Notes: generated by a model not told the origin, from the sequence alone. DNA of 24,698 nucleotides from CAWVWF01 sp963933885 (GCA_963933885.1 CAWVWF010000027.1:1-24698), one strand, 5' to 3'; counted from the stretch's first letter, positions 1-9,733 are shown. Program-made: numbers and translations.

Positions 1-1
1 C

Positions 2-1738
2 TCATCATATTCTTGGAGTTCTTCAGAAGCTACAGCATCAATTTCAAAAAGTGTAGCAGGAACATATGAAGTAGAAGTTACAGATGCAAATTCTTGTAAA
101 GGAACTGATGAGGTAGAGTTGATTGTTATTGATCTTCCAATTCCAGATGTAATTCTTGGAGGGCCAATGTGTCCAGGTATGTCACAAACATTAGATGCTA
201 GTATTTACGATAACGGTAATGGACCATTTACTTATGCTTGGCATGATGGATCTACTGGATCATCTTATGTTTCAACTGGAGCAGAATCTATTTGGGTAGA
301 TATCACAGATCAGTATAATTGTACAGGAAGAGATTTAGCTCAAGTATCTATCAATGCTGCATTGATAGTTTCTGTTGTTGGATCTCCATTGATAGAATTA
401 TGTGAAGGAGAAGATACTGATTTAGTACCAAATTACAAATCTATTGATGGATACAACTTCAGCTGGAGTAGTGGAGAAACAACAGATGTAATTAACGTTG
501 ATGCTTCAGGAACTTATGATATTCATGTTGATAACGGATTAGGTTGTGAAGGTGATGGAACAATAGATGTTATTGTTCACCCTAACCCAATTGTTATTCC
601 TGGATCTGCTGCTGTTTGTGATGGTATTCCTGCTTCGATTGGAGATAACCAAGGAGCTGGTTTCGATTACTCTTGGAACGGTGGAGAAGCAACTTCGACT
701 ATTTCAGTATTAACTAGTGGTACATATACTTTAACATTAACAGATAAGGCAACAGGTTGTGTTGATTCAGATGATTTTGATGTTACAATTCACTCTAACC
801 CAACTCCTGATTTAGGAGCTGACGTTAAGGTTTGTACTGGAATCCCAGTTCAATTAGCTGATCAAAGTGGTCAGAGTATCGCATCACAATCTTGGAACAC
901 GGGAGAAACTACAGTTGAAGTAAACCCGACAACAGATGGAACTTATACAGTAACAGTTACAACTGCTCAAGGTTGTACAGGAACTTCATCTGCTTATGTA
1001 GAGTTCATTCCAATACCAACAGTAAGTTTAGGACCAGACATTAACATGTGTGAAGGTGAAACTGCAGTTATAGATGCTGGAAACGATGGACTTTCAATTT
1101 CATGGAATTCAGGAGAGACAACGCCAATGATCACTGTTAATAGTACATTCACTCATATTGTTACTGTTAGTGATAATGGATGTTCTGCTTATGATACAGT
1201 TGAGGTGAATGTTGTTAATCTTCCAGTAAGTGAAATAGATCAGAACATCGCTAATCAATTATATTGCTTTCCAGAAATGAATGGTAGAGGAGTTGATATA
1301 GTTGCAGGAACTAGTAGTGTTTATGATTACTTATGGGGAACTGGAGAAACAACACCGGCAATTTCGCCAACGGCTGAAGGAACTTTTACTGTATTAATTA
1401 GTGTTGGGAATTGTTCAATTACGGATCATATTACATTAACAGAATTTTGTCCAAGTACTTTATTTATTCCTAACAGCTTTACACCTGATGGAGATGGTAA
1501 AAATGATTCTTTCAACGCTTCTGGAACATACATTGGAGATTTTGAAATGTACATCTACAACCGTTGGGGAGAAATGATTTATAAATCGGAATCTATAACT
1601 CAAGATTGGGATGGAAGATATAAAGGAAAAGATGTTCAGGTAGATGTTTATGTTTATAAACTATACTACAGCGTGAATCATCCTGACGGAAACCCAAGGA
1701 AAGAAACTAAGGTTGGAACTGTAACAGTGATGAGATAA
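2..1738 (+). CDS. C-terminal part of a giant type IX-secreted repeat surface protein (5' partial)
   Basis: The frame is open from the left edge, so the true start lies outside the window; 578 codons are visible. About seven imperfect modules of 75-85 residues follow one another. Each has a W-x-x-G-E-T-T core, then a GTY-x-V-x-V strand and a Gly-Cys near its end, the pattern of PKD/Ig-like adhesin repeats of Bacteroidota. The last ~95 residues (from about residue 483) match the type B type IX sorting domain (CHU_C/TIGR04131): FIPNSFTPDGDGKND, then YNRWGE, DWDGR and a VYVYKL strand. In this family the domain directs the protein across the outer membrane through the PorV/SprA-type machinery to the surface or medium. 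The role is inferred as adhesion, matrix or gliding related; the ligand cannot be told. The gene ends just before a strong terminator. Confidence 0.9.
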   Translation, partial: SSYSWSSSEATASISKSVAGTYEVEVTDANSCKGTDEVELIVIDLPIPDVILGGPMCPGMSQTLDASIYDNGNGPFTYAWHDGSTGSSYVSTGAESIWVDITDQYNCTGRDLAQVSINAALIVSVVGSPLIELCEGEDTDLVPNYKSIDGYNFSWSSGETTDVINVDASGTYDIHVDNGLGCEGDGTIDVIVHPNPIVIPGSAAVCDGIPASIGDNQGAGFDYSWNGGEATSTISVLTSGTYTLTLTDKATGCVDSDDFDVTIHSNPTPDLGADVKVCTGIPVQLADQSGQSIASQSWNTGETTVEVNPTTDGTYTVTVTTAQGCTGTSSAYVEFIPIPTVSLGPDINMCEGETAVIDAGNDGLSISWNSGETTPMITVNSTFTHIVTVSDNGCSAYDTVEVNVVNLPVSEIDQNIANQLYCFPEMNGRGVDIVAGTSSVYDYLWGTGETTPAISPTAEGTFTVLISVGNCSITDHITLTEFCPSTLFIPNSFTPDGDGKNDSFNASGTYIGDFEMYIYNRWGEMIYKSESITQDWDGRYKGKDVQVDVYVYKLYYSVNHPDGNPRKETKVGTVTVMR

Positions 1739-1779
1739 AACAAATTCGGTTTCACTTAAAAACATAATTTTTAATATTT

Positions 1780-1817
1780 AAAATGGCCAGGATTAATCCT
1801 GGCCATTTTTTGTTTTT
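1780..1817 (+). terminator. Rho-independent terminator after the surface protein gene
   Basis: A perfect inverted repeat (AAAATGGCCAGG, 6-nt loop, CCTGGCCATTTT) runs from 1780 to 1809. It is followed by an interrupted T-run to 1817. It lies 41 bases after the stop codon and separates this gene from the envelope operon starting at 1912. Because the A-rich left arm mirrors the T-run, it could also work on the minus strand. Confidence 0.9.
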
Positions 1818-1911
1818 GAACCGTGACAGATGTCAATATCTAAAAAGTTGTTAAATACTGATTTATTGATCTGAATAAAAAGTACTTTTAGGGGAACAAC
1901 TCCAAGTTATA

Positions 1912-4900
1912 ATGATAAAACAAATCACTTTTTTACTGGCTGTGATGTCATCTTTTATTGTAGATGCTCAACGAGATTATGAGTATGTGCCATCTGGAGA
2001 AAACGTTAGTAAAGGTTATAGTCATCTTACTAAAGGAGAATACGACGGGGCAATTAAATATTTCGAAAGGGTTAATCAATCAGATACGAATTATCATATT
2101 GCTCAGTATAATAAAATAATAGCTCTATTTAATGATAAGCAATATGTTGAGTTGGAAAAAACAGCTTTAAAATCATTACAGAACGAGAACGATTATGCGA
2201 GCAAAATCTATTACTGGTACATTGAGTCTTTAATTAGAAGTAAAAAGCTTGAGAAGGCAAACGAGACTATCTCAAAGGCTTTAAAGGCTTTTCCTTTGTG
2301 TTTCGAATATGAATTCCAATCAGCAATGATTTTAATCGATCAGAAGAAGTTAAACAAAGCCATTGAATTACTTCATAAAATAATCAACATCCATCCCCAG
2401 CATTCAGAGTCGCATTATGAGTTAGCAAAAATTAAAGCTGATCAAGGTTATACAACTGAAGCCATTTTAGGGTTTGAGATGGCTATAATCTCTAATAGGT
2501 TATCAACTGTATTGCAGAAAAGTTATGTTGCAATGGAGGATTTGATGAATAACAATTACGAGGTAATTGATAAACACAAAGGAAAGAATGTTTTTAAAAC
2601 ACTGGATCAAATGATTCAATCGAAGATTGCTTTGAAGGATAATTATGAATCAAAGCTGGGTTTGAATTATATGGTAGATCGTCAGACTGACTTACTAATG
2701 AGCCAGTTTTCATTTAAGGAAAACTCGAATTCCTTTGGTATGAATTATTATGGAAAATTCTTCAATGAGGTAATCAATAAAGGATTTCAAAAAGGGTACA
2801 TTCTTTATATTTTGGGTGTAATATCTTCTGATGAGATTGAGAAAAAAAAGAAGAAGAATGCTATTGAATTAGCAAATTTTAAGAAGTTCTTGAAAGCGTA
2901 TTGGCATGAACATCAAAATAAGTTTAAGTATGCCGTAAATGGAGTTAAATATGAAGGTGAGTATAATTACAACTATGAAGGTAAGTTATTCGGTATAGGT
3001 GAGATAAAAGACAAGTTTAATGTTGGTGAATGGACTTTCTTTTATAAAAATGGAATTGTAAAATCTAAACTAAACTATAATGAAAATGGAGAACTTCATG
3101 GAGATTGTGTTTGGTTTGATATTTATGGGAATAGGTCTCAAGGTGGGAAATATAAAAACGGAGGGAATGAAGGATTTGCAAACTTCTCAAGAGCTAACGA
3201 TTGCAATTGGTATTCAGGGAATTTTGTTAACGACAAACTAGATGGTGAGTTCAAGTTATTTAGGTCTAACGGCGCTTTATTGGAAGTGAAAAGTTTAAGA
3301 GATAATATGTTAAACGGGCCTTGGATTGAATATTCTAAATCGGGTGTAGTTATTGGGAAATCTAATTATAAGGAGGGTAAATTTGACGGTGAATATAAAG
3401 CGTTTTATGATAATGGAACCTTGTTTTCTGAGAGCCATAATATCGAAGGAGAGGCTGATGGAGACTTTACGAAGTATCATCTAAATGGAAAGGTAAAAGC
3501 TGAAGGACAATTTAAAAGTGGTAATAGGATTGGTAAATGGAAAACCTATTATTACAACGGAAGCTTAAGGTCTGAATACGGATATAATAAAAAAGGTAAT
3601 GTAGAAGGTTGGGTTATAAAATATAGTGAGAATGGAGATACAACTTCTAAAGCACCTTATTCAAATGGAGTACTTAACGGAATTGAGTTTGATTACGGTT
3701 TTGATAATAAGCTACTTTGGGAACACCATTATAAAAAAGGGAAGTTAAAAAAATATGCTTCTTATAATAGATCAGGAGTATTGGTATCATCAGGAAAAAA
3801 GGAATATATATTACATGATTCTTATGGTTTCAAATATATAAGCGCAACCCTTAAAAAAGGAAAATTTGATGGTATTCACAGTTCGTATTGGAAAAATGGG
3901 AATTTGAAGAAAACAATGACCTATGAGGAGGGGGTATTAAATGGGAAAGTAGAAGAGTTTTTTGAATCTGGAGAATTAGATGAGAGACGATTTTTGAAAG
4001 ATGGTAGTTATCATGGAAAGTTTCAATCGTTCCACCTTTCTGGAAAGAAGTATGCAGAGGGTTATTATTCAAATGGAGATAAGGTTGGTGAATGGAAATT
4101 CTACAATCAAAATGGAAGTATTAGTCAGATAGAATTTTTCTCTGATGGAGTGCTTGACGGTATTTTGGTTGAGTATGATAATGTTGGAATAAAGCAATAC
4201 GAAACAAAGTATCATGGTGGGGTTGTAGTTAGAACAGATGTTTTTAAGGAAGATGGTAGTTTACTTAAAAGGTACTCAACACCAAGTGGGAATGGTGACT
4301 ATAATCTGATTTCTACTTTAGGTTATAAGAGATTGAATGGAACTTTAAAAGGAGGAAATCAAGATGGGAAGCTTACTTATTACTATCCAAATGGGAAAGT
4401 AGAAGAAGAGAGAACAAGAATAAATGGTGTTTATCACGGTGAAAAATCTGTTTATTATACGAACGGAGTGCTGAAATCAAAAGGGAACTATGTTCATGGA
4501 TATAAAGAAGGAAAGTTTGTGTCCTATTATTATAGCGGTAAGAAGTATTGGGAGGCAACATATGAACACGGAGCAATTAGAGATTCTAGTGTTTATTATT
4601 ACGAAACTGGAGAAAAGGAAAAGTGTTATCATTATGACTTCAAAGGAGATGAGGTTAAGCAAGTTTTCTATTATAAGAATGGAATAGTTGAATCGTTAAA
4701 ACATATTGTTCATGGTTTTATACATGGAACAAGAAATAGGTTTGATGAATCTGGTATGCTTATGGTTTCTAGAAAATATAATGGAGGGGAAATTTATGCT
4801 TATTCATATATGGAGAACGGAGCTTTGTTACCATACATTTCAGTTAAAAAGGATGATAAGCTTGAACCAAAGTATAGTAATGGTAAGACAAGTGAAGTCC

Positions 4901-5226
4901 ATAATATAAAAGATGGTCTCTATGATGGTTACTATGCAAGGTACTTTTCTGACGGAAAAATTTGGGTTGAAACTAATTATAGTAAAGGTGAGGTAGAAGG
5001 AAAATATTCCGAATATTACGCTAATGGACAGTTGAAATCTCAAGGAGATTATAGCTTCGGAGAATTAAATGGACTTCAAGTTGAGTTTTATTTCACAGGG
5101 CAAGTTAAAACTGAAACTACGTATCTTTTTGGAGCTAAACATGGAACAAGGAAATATTTTAGTAAAGAAGGGAAACTTATTAATACAATAACGTACAACG
5201 ACAACGTTGTTGTTGATATCAAATAA
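1912..5226 (+). CDS. Exported TPR plus MORN_2 (YwqK-like) repeat protein, 1104 aa
   Basis: An N-terminal Sec signal peptide (charged MIKQ, hydrophobic core, predicted cut after VDA at about residue 19) shows export. Residues ~30-200 have the spacing of tetratricopeptide repeats. From about residue 340 to the end there are roughly 25-30 copies of a ~23-residue unit of the form Y-x-NG-x-L-x-x-x-x-x-Y-x-x-G-x-x-x-G-x-w, the MORN_2 pattern (PF07661). Databases often call such proteins 'YwqK family antitoxin', but nothing here supports a toxin-antitoxin role. Length is far above the usual 200-400 residues. The repeats are rich in Tyr, Asn, Gly and Lys. No type IX sorting domain is visible, so it is probably periplasmic. 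Its stop is one base before the next ATG, so it is probably co-transcribed with the transglutaminase genes. The molecular role is unknown; a scaffold or binding protein is an inference. Confidence 0.88.
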   Translation: MIKQITFLLAVMSSFIVDAQRDYEYVPSGENVSKGYSHLTKGEYDGAIKYFERVNQSDTNYHIAQYNKIIALFNDKQYVELEKTALKSLQNENDYASKIYYWYIESLIRSKKLEKANETISKALKAFPLCFEYEFQSAMILIDQKKLNKAIELLHKIINIHPQHSESHYELAKIKADQGYTTEAILGFEMAIISNRLSTVLQKSYVAMEDLMNNNYEVIDKHKGKNVFKTLDQMIQSKIALKDNYESKLGLNYMVDRQTDLLMSQFSFKENSNSFGMNYYGKFFNEVINKGFQKGYILYILGVISSDEIEKKKKKNAIELANFKKFLKAYWHEHQNKFKYAVNGVKYEGEYNYNYEGKLFGIGEIKDKFNVGEWTFFYKNGIVKSKLNYNENGELHGDCVWFDIYGNRSQGGKYKNGGNEGFANFSRANDCNWYSGNFVNDKLDGEFKLFRSNGALLEVKSLRDNMLNGPWIEYSKSGVVIGKSNYKEGKFDGEYKAFYDNGTLFSESHNIEGEADGDFTKYHLNGKVKAEGQFKSGNRIGKWKTYYYNGSLRSEYGYNKKGNVEGWVIKYSENGDTTSKAPYSNGVLNGIEFDYGFDNKLLWEHHYKKGKLKKYASYNRSGVLVSSGKKEYILHDSYGFKYISATLKKGKFDGIHSSYWKNGNLKKTMTYEEGVLNGKVEEFFESGELDERRFLKDGSYHGKFQSFHLSGKKYAEGYYSNGDKVGEWKFYNQNGSISQIEFFSDGVLDGILVEYDNVGIKQYETKYHGGVVVRTDVFKEDGSLLKRYSTPSGNGDYNLISTLGYKRLNGTLKGGNQDGKLTYYYPNGKVEEERTRINGVYHGEKSVYYTNGVLKSKGNYVHGYKEGKFVSYYYSGKKYWEATYEHGAIRDSSVYYYETGEKEKCYHYDFKGDEVKQVFYYKNGIVESLKHIVHGFIHGTRNRFDESGMLMVSRKYNGGEIYAYSYMENGALLPYISVKKDDKLEPKYSNGKTSEVHNIKDGLYDGYYARYFSDGKIWVETNYSKGEVEGKYSEYYANGQLKSQGDYSFGELNGLQVEFYFTGQVKTETTYLFGAKHGTRKYFSKEGKLINTITYNDNVVVDIK

Positions 5227-5227
5227 T

Positions 5228-7165
5228 ATGAGATTATACATTACTTATTTTTCACTTTTAGTTTGTACCATTAGTGCTTTTGCACAGGAGCAAACTTTGG
5301 AAGTTTTAAAAGAAAGGTTTAAATCCCAACATGCTGTTTATTTGTCTGAAAAAGAACATCTTAGTATTGTTACAAAAGACAATACATATGAGATTTTTTC
5401 AGATGTTGAATGGGAGATGATGTACTTGACTGATCAAGGAAAGGCATATGCTGATCAATCTATTTACTTTTCGAAGTTCACAGAAATTAAAGATATAAAA
5501 GCGGAAAGTTTTCTGCCGAAATCTAGGCCAGGGAAATTTAAGAAGGTAAAAGTGAAAAGGTTTGAAACAGAAGACGTTTTTTCAAGCAGTTATTTTTTCC
5601 ACGATAGTAAGAAAATAAAATTCACATTTCCAGGAACAGAAGAAGGAACAAAAATCAAATTATCATACCGTGAAAAAATAACTGACCCAAGGTTTTTAGG
5701 TCAAACATTCTTTATTAGTTTTCTACCAACTATTCGTTCCGAATATAGCGTTAGTTTTCCTTCGAATGTAGACTTGAAATATAAGATGTTTCACACCGAA
5801 GGGCATCCAATAAAATTTGAAACTACTACTAAAAAAGGGAAAACAACATATTCTTGGACAGTTGAAAATCAAGATGCATTTGAATCTGTAGGAAATGCTC
5901 CAAACATAAAATATTACGCTCCACACCTAGTGTTGTATATCGGTGATATGCGATTGAAGGATACCACAATTACTGTTTTACCAAATTTAGATGCCTTATT
6001 TGGATGGTACAACAGCTTGGTTGAAAACGTAAACACAGAGCCGGATTCGACTTTACAAAACATAACAAAATCATTATTAAAAAATGTAAACGGTAAAGAT
6101 GAGAAAGCGAGAATCATCTTTAACTGGGTTCAGGATAATATTAAATACGTTGCCTTTGAAGATGGTATGGGAGGTTTTATTCCAAGACCAGCTGCACGTG
6201 TTTGTAGAAATAGATATGGTGACTGTAAGGACATGAGTAGTATAATCACGGAGATGTTGAATTATGCTGGAATTGATGGTAATTTAACTTGGATTGGAAG
6301 TAGGGAATTACCCTATGATTACACAGAAATAGCAACACCCGTTGTTGATAATCATATGATTGCTTCTTATAGAAATGAAAAAGATGAAGTTGTTTATTTA
6401 GATGCTGTTGGATCATATACGCCATATGGTTATCCAACTGGATTTATTCAAGGAAAACAAGCTTTAATTAGAAAACAAGGCGGGAAATATGAAGTGGGAA
6501 GAGTACCTGTAATGGCAAAGGAAAAAAACTTAAAGCATGAGAAAATGCAGATGGTATTGCATGGTACAAAGTTAACAGGGAAAGGTAGTATTGATACAAA
6601 AGGATACTCTAAGTTAGATTTTGTATATCCTTTAATCAGTAAAAACCTGAAGGAACGAACGACTAGTCTGGAAGGTATGCTTGAAAAAGGTAGTAACAAG
6701 TTTAAAATCCAAAAAGCTTCATTTGATGGATTAAAAGACAGAGATAAGTCGTTAAAAATTGATTACGATTTTACGATTGAAGATTATGTAAAAAGTGCAG
6801 GTGATGAGTTTTATTTGAATTTGAATTTCGATAAAAATTTAAAGAACAGTAAGCTTGATATTGAGAAAAGAAAAGGAATAAGTGTTGAGTATGAATATAA
6901 AATCTTAGATAAAGATGAAGTAGAATTAGAGCTTCCTGCTGGTGTTGAGGTTACATATCTACCAAAAAATTCGAATTATTCAAACGATGAATTTGGATTC
7001 TCAATTGAATATGAAAAATTGGGGAATAAGATCTTAATGAAAAAAGAAATATACATCAATACGCTTATGCTAAAGGCATCAAAATTTGTAGCATGGAATA
7101 GTATGATTAAAAAGCTAAACAAGGCTTATAAGGATGTTATAGTATTAAAAGAAACTAGCAAATAA
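5228..7165 (+). CDS. Exported DUF3857-transglutaminase protein, catalytic triad intact
   Basis: The ATG at 5228 is chosen because it places a clean signal peptide (MRLYITYF...SAFAQ, ~20 residues) at the N-terminus; an in-frame TTG at 5207 would overlap the previous gene. Residues ~35-260 fit DUF3857, a beta-rich domain that precedes transglutaminase-like domains in Bacteroidota. Residues ~295-400 form a transglutaminase/cysteine-protease core: Cys333 in YGDCKD, His376 in DNHMI and Asp392 in YLDAVG make the expected triad. The remaining ~240 residues are beta-rich, as in the DUF3858 region of such proteins. The expected activity is acyl transfer or peptide hydrolysis in the periplasm; the substrate is unknown. 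It sits between the MORN_2 protein (1 nt gap) and a triad-less paralogue (6 nt gap). Confidence 0.9.
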   Translation: MRLYITYFSLLVCTISAFAQEQTLEVLKERFKSQHAVYLSEKEHLSIVTKDNTYEIFSDVEWEMMYLTDQGKAYADQSIYFSKFTEIKDIKAESFLPKSRPGKFKKVKVKRFETEDVFSSSYFFHDSKKIKFTFPGTEEGTKIKLSYREKITDPRFLGQTFFISFLPTIRSEYSVSFPSNVDLKYKMFHTEGHPIKFETTTKKGKTTYSWTVENQDAFESVGNAPNIKYYAPHLVLYIGDMRLKDTTITVLPNLDALFGWYNSLVENVNTEPDSTLQNITKSLLKNVNGKDEKARIIFNWVQDNIKYVAFEDGMGGFIPRPAARVCRNRYGDCKDMSSIITEMLNYAGIDGNLTWIGSRELPYDYTEIATPVVDNHMIASYRNEKDEVVYLDAVGSYTPYGYPTGFIQGKQALIRKQGGKYEVGRVPVMAKEKNLKHEKMQMVLHGTKLTGKGSIDTKGYSKLDFVYPLISKNLKERTTSLEGMLEKGSNKFKIQKASFDGLKDRDKSLKIDYDFTIEDYVKSAGDEFYLNLNFDKNLKNSKLDIEKRKGISVEYEYKILDKDEVELELPAGVEVTYLPKNSNYSNDEFGFSIEYEKLGNKILMKKEIYINTLMLKASKFVAWNSMIKKLNKAYKDVIVLKETSK

Positions 7166-7171
7166 AAGTAG

Positions 7172-9196
7172 ATGAAGTTAAAAACAATACTGAGTGCTGT
7201 TGCGCTAAATATATTGGCCATTTCAACTTATGGTCAAACAGAAGGAACTATAGCAAAATTTGATGTTGATTTCTGGAAAGATTCTACAGCACTTACAACG
7301 TTAACACCAGCAGAAAAAGAATTTAAGGGAGTTATTTTAAAGGACTTTCATATTAAGACTTTTTTATATGACTCCTATTTTGATGAACGCGTTCAGAAAT
7401 TTATCTCAGACGTTTTACAAGTTGAAAACTTATATTATAAACGTATTCGTTTAAACAACGATGCAGCCGTTGAAATGTATAATAAAGTTTATATTTCGAA
7501 TGCTGGAGGTAGAAAAGTAACCAACCTTAAAGCGAGAGCAATTACGAAGGATGGGAAAATAATTAATTTTGATGACTCTAATAAGAAGGAGATTGAAAAC
7601 TATGAAAATGCAGGACCATTTACCATTTTTGCATTAGAGGGAATTGAAGTAGGGAGTGAGATTGAGTTTACATACACAACTTCAGAACTTGCTGATAATT
7701 ATTATTTCAGTAAAACAATTCAAGGGTCATTTCCGAAAAGAGAATTTCATTATGAAATAGTTTCTCCTGAAAACCTGATTTTTCATACTAAAAGTTATAA
7801 TGGACTTTCGGAACTAGTTAATGATACTGTTGAAACTGATTTTAATAGATATGTATTAGATGTTAAAGGAGTTGAGAAATTTAAAGATGAACAATATTCT
7901 TTGAGCGATGCCTTGATGCAAAAGGTTGAAGCTAAATTGTATGAGAATACGACTAATTTTAAGCGTAATTTTTACAGTTGGAGCGAAGCAGCAACAGAAT
8001 ACTCAAATTATATTTATGCTCCTAGTAATGAGAAAAAAGAAAAGGCTGAAAAGAAGGCAATAAAGAAATTTATCAAAGCAAATGGTTTTGCAAAAATTGA
8101 AGATCAAAGAGAGCAGATTACAACGATTGAACATTTTCTGAAAGGTAATTTTGAATTTGTTAGTAGAGGAGGTTATTTTGCAAATGATATTATTGAATCA
8201 AAAAGATATTCAAAATTTAGTGCTGTTAGGTTTACTGCACTTTTATTAAAAGCTTTGGATATCGATCATCAAGTTGTTATTACTTCAAACCGTTTCGTTT
8301 CTACTTTTGATCCTGATTTTGAAACATACAATTCCTTAGAAACATTCTTGCTTTATATTCCAAAATTGGATCAGTTCTTAGATCCTACTAATGAATTTAT
8401 GCGTTTAGGGCTAGTGCCTAGTAATTATGCATATACACAAGGACTGTTTTTGAAAATGGTTGAGATTGGAGGAGTGATTAGTGCTTTTCCTGAAATTAAA
8501 GATATACCTGGAACGAGTAGTGATGTAACTTATGATAACTTAACGGTTGATATTAAGTTTTCTGAAGATCTTGAAAACATCAATGCTCATATGAAACATG
8601 AAGTGAAAGGATATATCGCTGCTTATTTACGTCCAGTGATGCCTTATCTTGATGAAGAAAAGAAAAAGGAAATCTTAGAGGATCGTTTAAAGCAGATTGG
8701 AGCAGATGCTGTTATTACTAACATTACAACTAGCAATGAGAAAATGGAAGGTTATATGTTGGACAAGCCATACATTTTTGAAGGAGATGCAGAAGTAAAT
8801 TCTTTACTTGAAAGTGCTGGAAATAAGATCTTACTTAAGGTTGGTCAAATCATCGGAGGTCAGGTGGAGATGTATCAAGATACTTCTAGAAAGTATGGGG
8901 TTGAAAATGTATATAACCATGGTTATAAAAGAGTAATCAATATTACAATTCCTGAAGGATATGAAATATCAAATATTGATGATTTGAATATGGATGTTTC
9001 TTATAAAGAAGGGGAAAAAAGGTTGATGGAATTTACAAGTAAGTATACTTTAGAGGGAGATAAGTTATCTATAAGATGTAATGAGTTTTACAACATTATT
9101 AGATTGCCTGTCGAAAAATATGAGGCTTTTAGAACAGTAATTAATGCTGCAGCCGATTTTAATAAAATTACCCTGATTCTAAAAAATAAAGGTTAG
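7172..9196 (+). CDS. Exported DUF3857-transglutaminase paralogue lacking catalytic Cys and His (predicted pseudoenzyme)
   Basis: A signal peptide (MKLKTILSAVALNILAISTYGQ region) begins this 674-residue protein, which has the layout of its upstream neighbour: N-terminal DUF3857-like half, transglutaminase-like middle, beta-rich end. In the middle, the segment aligned with YGDCKD reads RYSKFSAVR (residues 345-353) and contains no Cys. The segment aligned with DNHMI reads ETFLLYI (390-396) and contains no His. Only the Asp in LDP (Asp404) remains. The reading frame is unbroken and full length, so this is not decay. Family members without the triad occur and probably act as binding or partner proteins. 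Co-transcription 6 nt after an active paralogue suggests a regulator or partner of that enzyme; this is inference. Confidence 0.85.
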   Translation: MKLKTILSAVALNILAISTYGQTEGTIAKFDVDFWKDSTALTTLTPAEKEFKGVILKDFHIKTFLYDSYFDERVQKFISDVLQVENLYYKRIRLNNDAAVEMYNKVYISNAGGRKVTNLKARAITKDGKIINFDDSNKKEIENYENAGPFTIFALEGIEVGSEIEFTYTTSELADNYYFSKTIQGSFPKREFHYEIVSPENLIFHTKSYNGLSELVNDTVETDFNRYVLDVKGVEKFKDEQYSLSDALMQKVEAKLYENTTNFKRNFYSWSEAATEYSNYIYAPSNEKKEKAEKKAIKKFIKANGFAKIEDQREQITTIEHFLKGNFEFVSRGGYFANDIIESKRYSKFSAVRFTALLLKALDIDHQVVITSNRFVSTFDPDFETYNSLETFLLYIPKLDQFLDPTNEFMRLGLVPSNYAYTQGLFLKMVEIGGVISAFPEIKDIPGTSSDVTYDNLTVDIKFSEDLENINAHMKHEVKGYIAAYLRPVMPYLDEEKKKEILEDRLKQIGADAVITNITTSNEKMEGYMLDKPYIFEGDAEVNSLLESAGNKILLKVGQIIGGQVEMYQDTSRKYGVENVYNHGYKRVINITIPEGYEISNIDDLNMDVSYKEGEKRLMEFTSKYTLEGDKLSIRCNEFYNIIRLPVEKYEAFRTVINAAADFNKITLILKNKG

Positions 9197-9234
9197 GGAA
9201 TAGTTATTGCCAAGAAAGTATTAAATTTAGTATT

Positions 9235-9729
9235 ATGAAGAAATTAATCTTTTTGTTGCCAATCTTATTGTTAACTCTTGCTTTTAAAGCGGATTCTAAT
9301 TTAAATAAACAACTTCCAGAAGTTGTTTTAAATAAACTTGAAGGCGGTACTATTTCAACTAAAGACTTTGTTAAAACTGGGAAGCCTACTATTATTTCTT
9401 TTTGGTCGATTACCTGTTTGCCTTGCATGAAAGAATTGATAGCAATCAACAAAAAATACGATCAATGGCAGAAAGAAACAGGTGTTACATTATACGCTGT
9501 ATCTACAGATCCTAAATCTTTAGCAAAACGAGTTCCTATTATTGCAAATAAAAAAGGTTGGAAATTTCCAATATTAAAAGATGAGGATAAAACCTTGTTT
9601 TCTCAGATGGGAGTTAGTTCATTACCATACACAATCATTATTGATAAGACAGGTAAAATAGTATATGAGCACAATTCATATCAGGCAGGCGACGAAGAAG
9701 AAATATACAAAATTCTAAAGTCGCTATAG
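9235..9729 (+). CDS. Exported TlpA/ResA-like thioredoxin-fold protein
   Basis: This 164-residue protein has an N-terminal hydrophobic signal (MKKLIFLLPILLLTLAFKA), then an AhpC/TSA-redoxin type thioredoxin fold. The redox motif is Cys61-Leu-Pro-Cys64 in the context FWSITCLPC, and the cis-proline is Pro131 in SSLPYTII. Members of this family usually reduce or exchange disulfides in the cell envelope. The residue before the first Cys is Thr where most TlpA-like proteins have Trp (WCxPC), so its potential may differ. It lies 38 nt after the transglutaminase paralogue and 4 nt before the barrel gene, so operon membership is likely. A plausible but untested role is keeping the transglutaminase active-site Cys reduced. 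Length is normal for the family. Confidence 0.88.
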   Translation: MKKLIFLLPILLLTLAFKADSNLNKQLPEVVLNKLEGGTISTKDFVKTGKPTIISFWSITCLPCMKELIAINKKYDQWQKETGVTLYAVSTDPKSLAKRVPIIANKKGWKFPILKDEDKTLFSQMGVSSLPYTIIIDKTGKIVYEHNSYQAGDEEEIYKILKSL

Positions 9730-9733
9730 AGGC

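Noticed and set aside
119..121. TTG as the start of the first gene
   Set aside because: The same frame is open to the left edge and encodes another repeat module, so the gene begins outside the window.
1883..1890. TACTTTTA as a promoter of the MORN_2 operon
   Set aside because: It has one mismatch to TAnnTTTG and no -33 at suitable distance; a promoter must exist after the terminator, but this site is uncertain.
3851..5043. Several short open frames on both strands
   Set aside because: All fall inside the MORN_2 repeat gene. The repeated, AT-rich codons produce long open alternate frames without signals or motifs.
2970..5220. Periodic repeats that might be a CRISPR or tandem DNA repeat
   Set aside because: The repetition is at protein level (MORN_2 units) with diverged codons; there are no identical repeats with unique spacers.
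1912..5226. Toxin-antitoxin role suggested by the 'YwqK antitoxin' label used for MORN_2 proteins
   Set aside because: The protein is exported, over 1100 residues, and no toxin gene adjoins it.
5207..5227. TTG start for the transglutaminase gene
   Set aside because: It overlaps the previous gene and adds seven residues before a good signal peptide that begins at the ATG at 5228.
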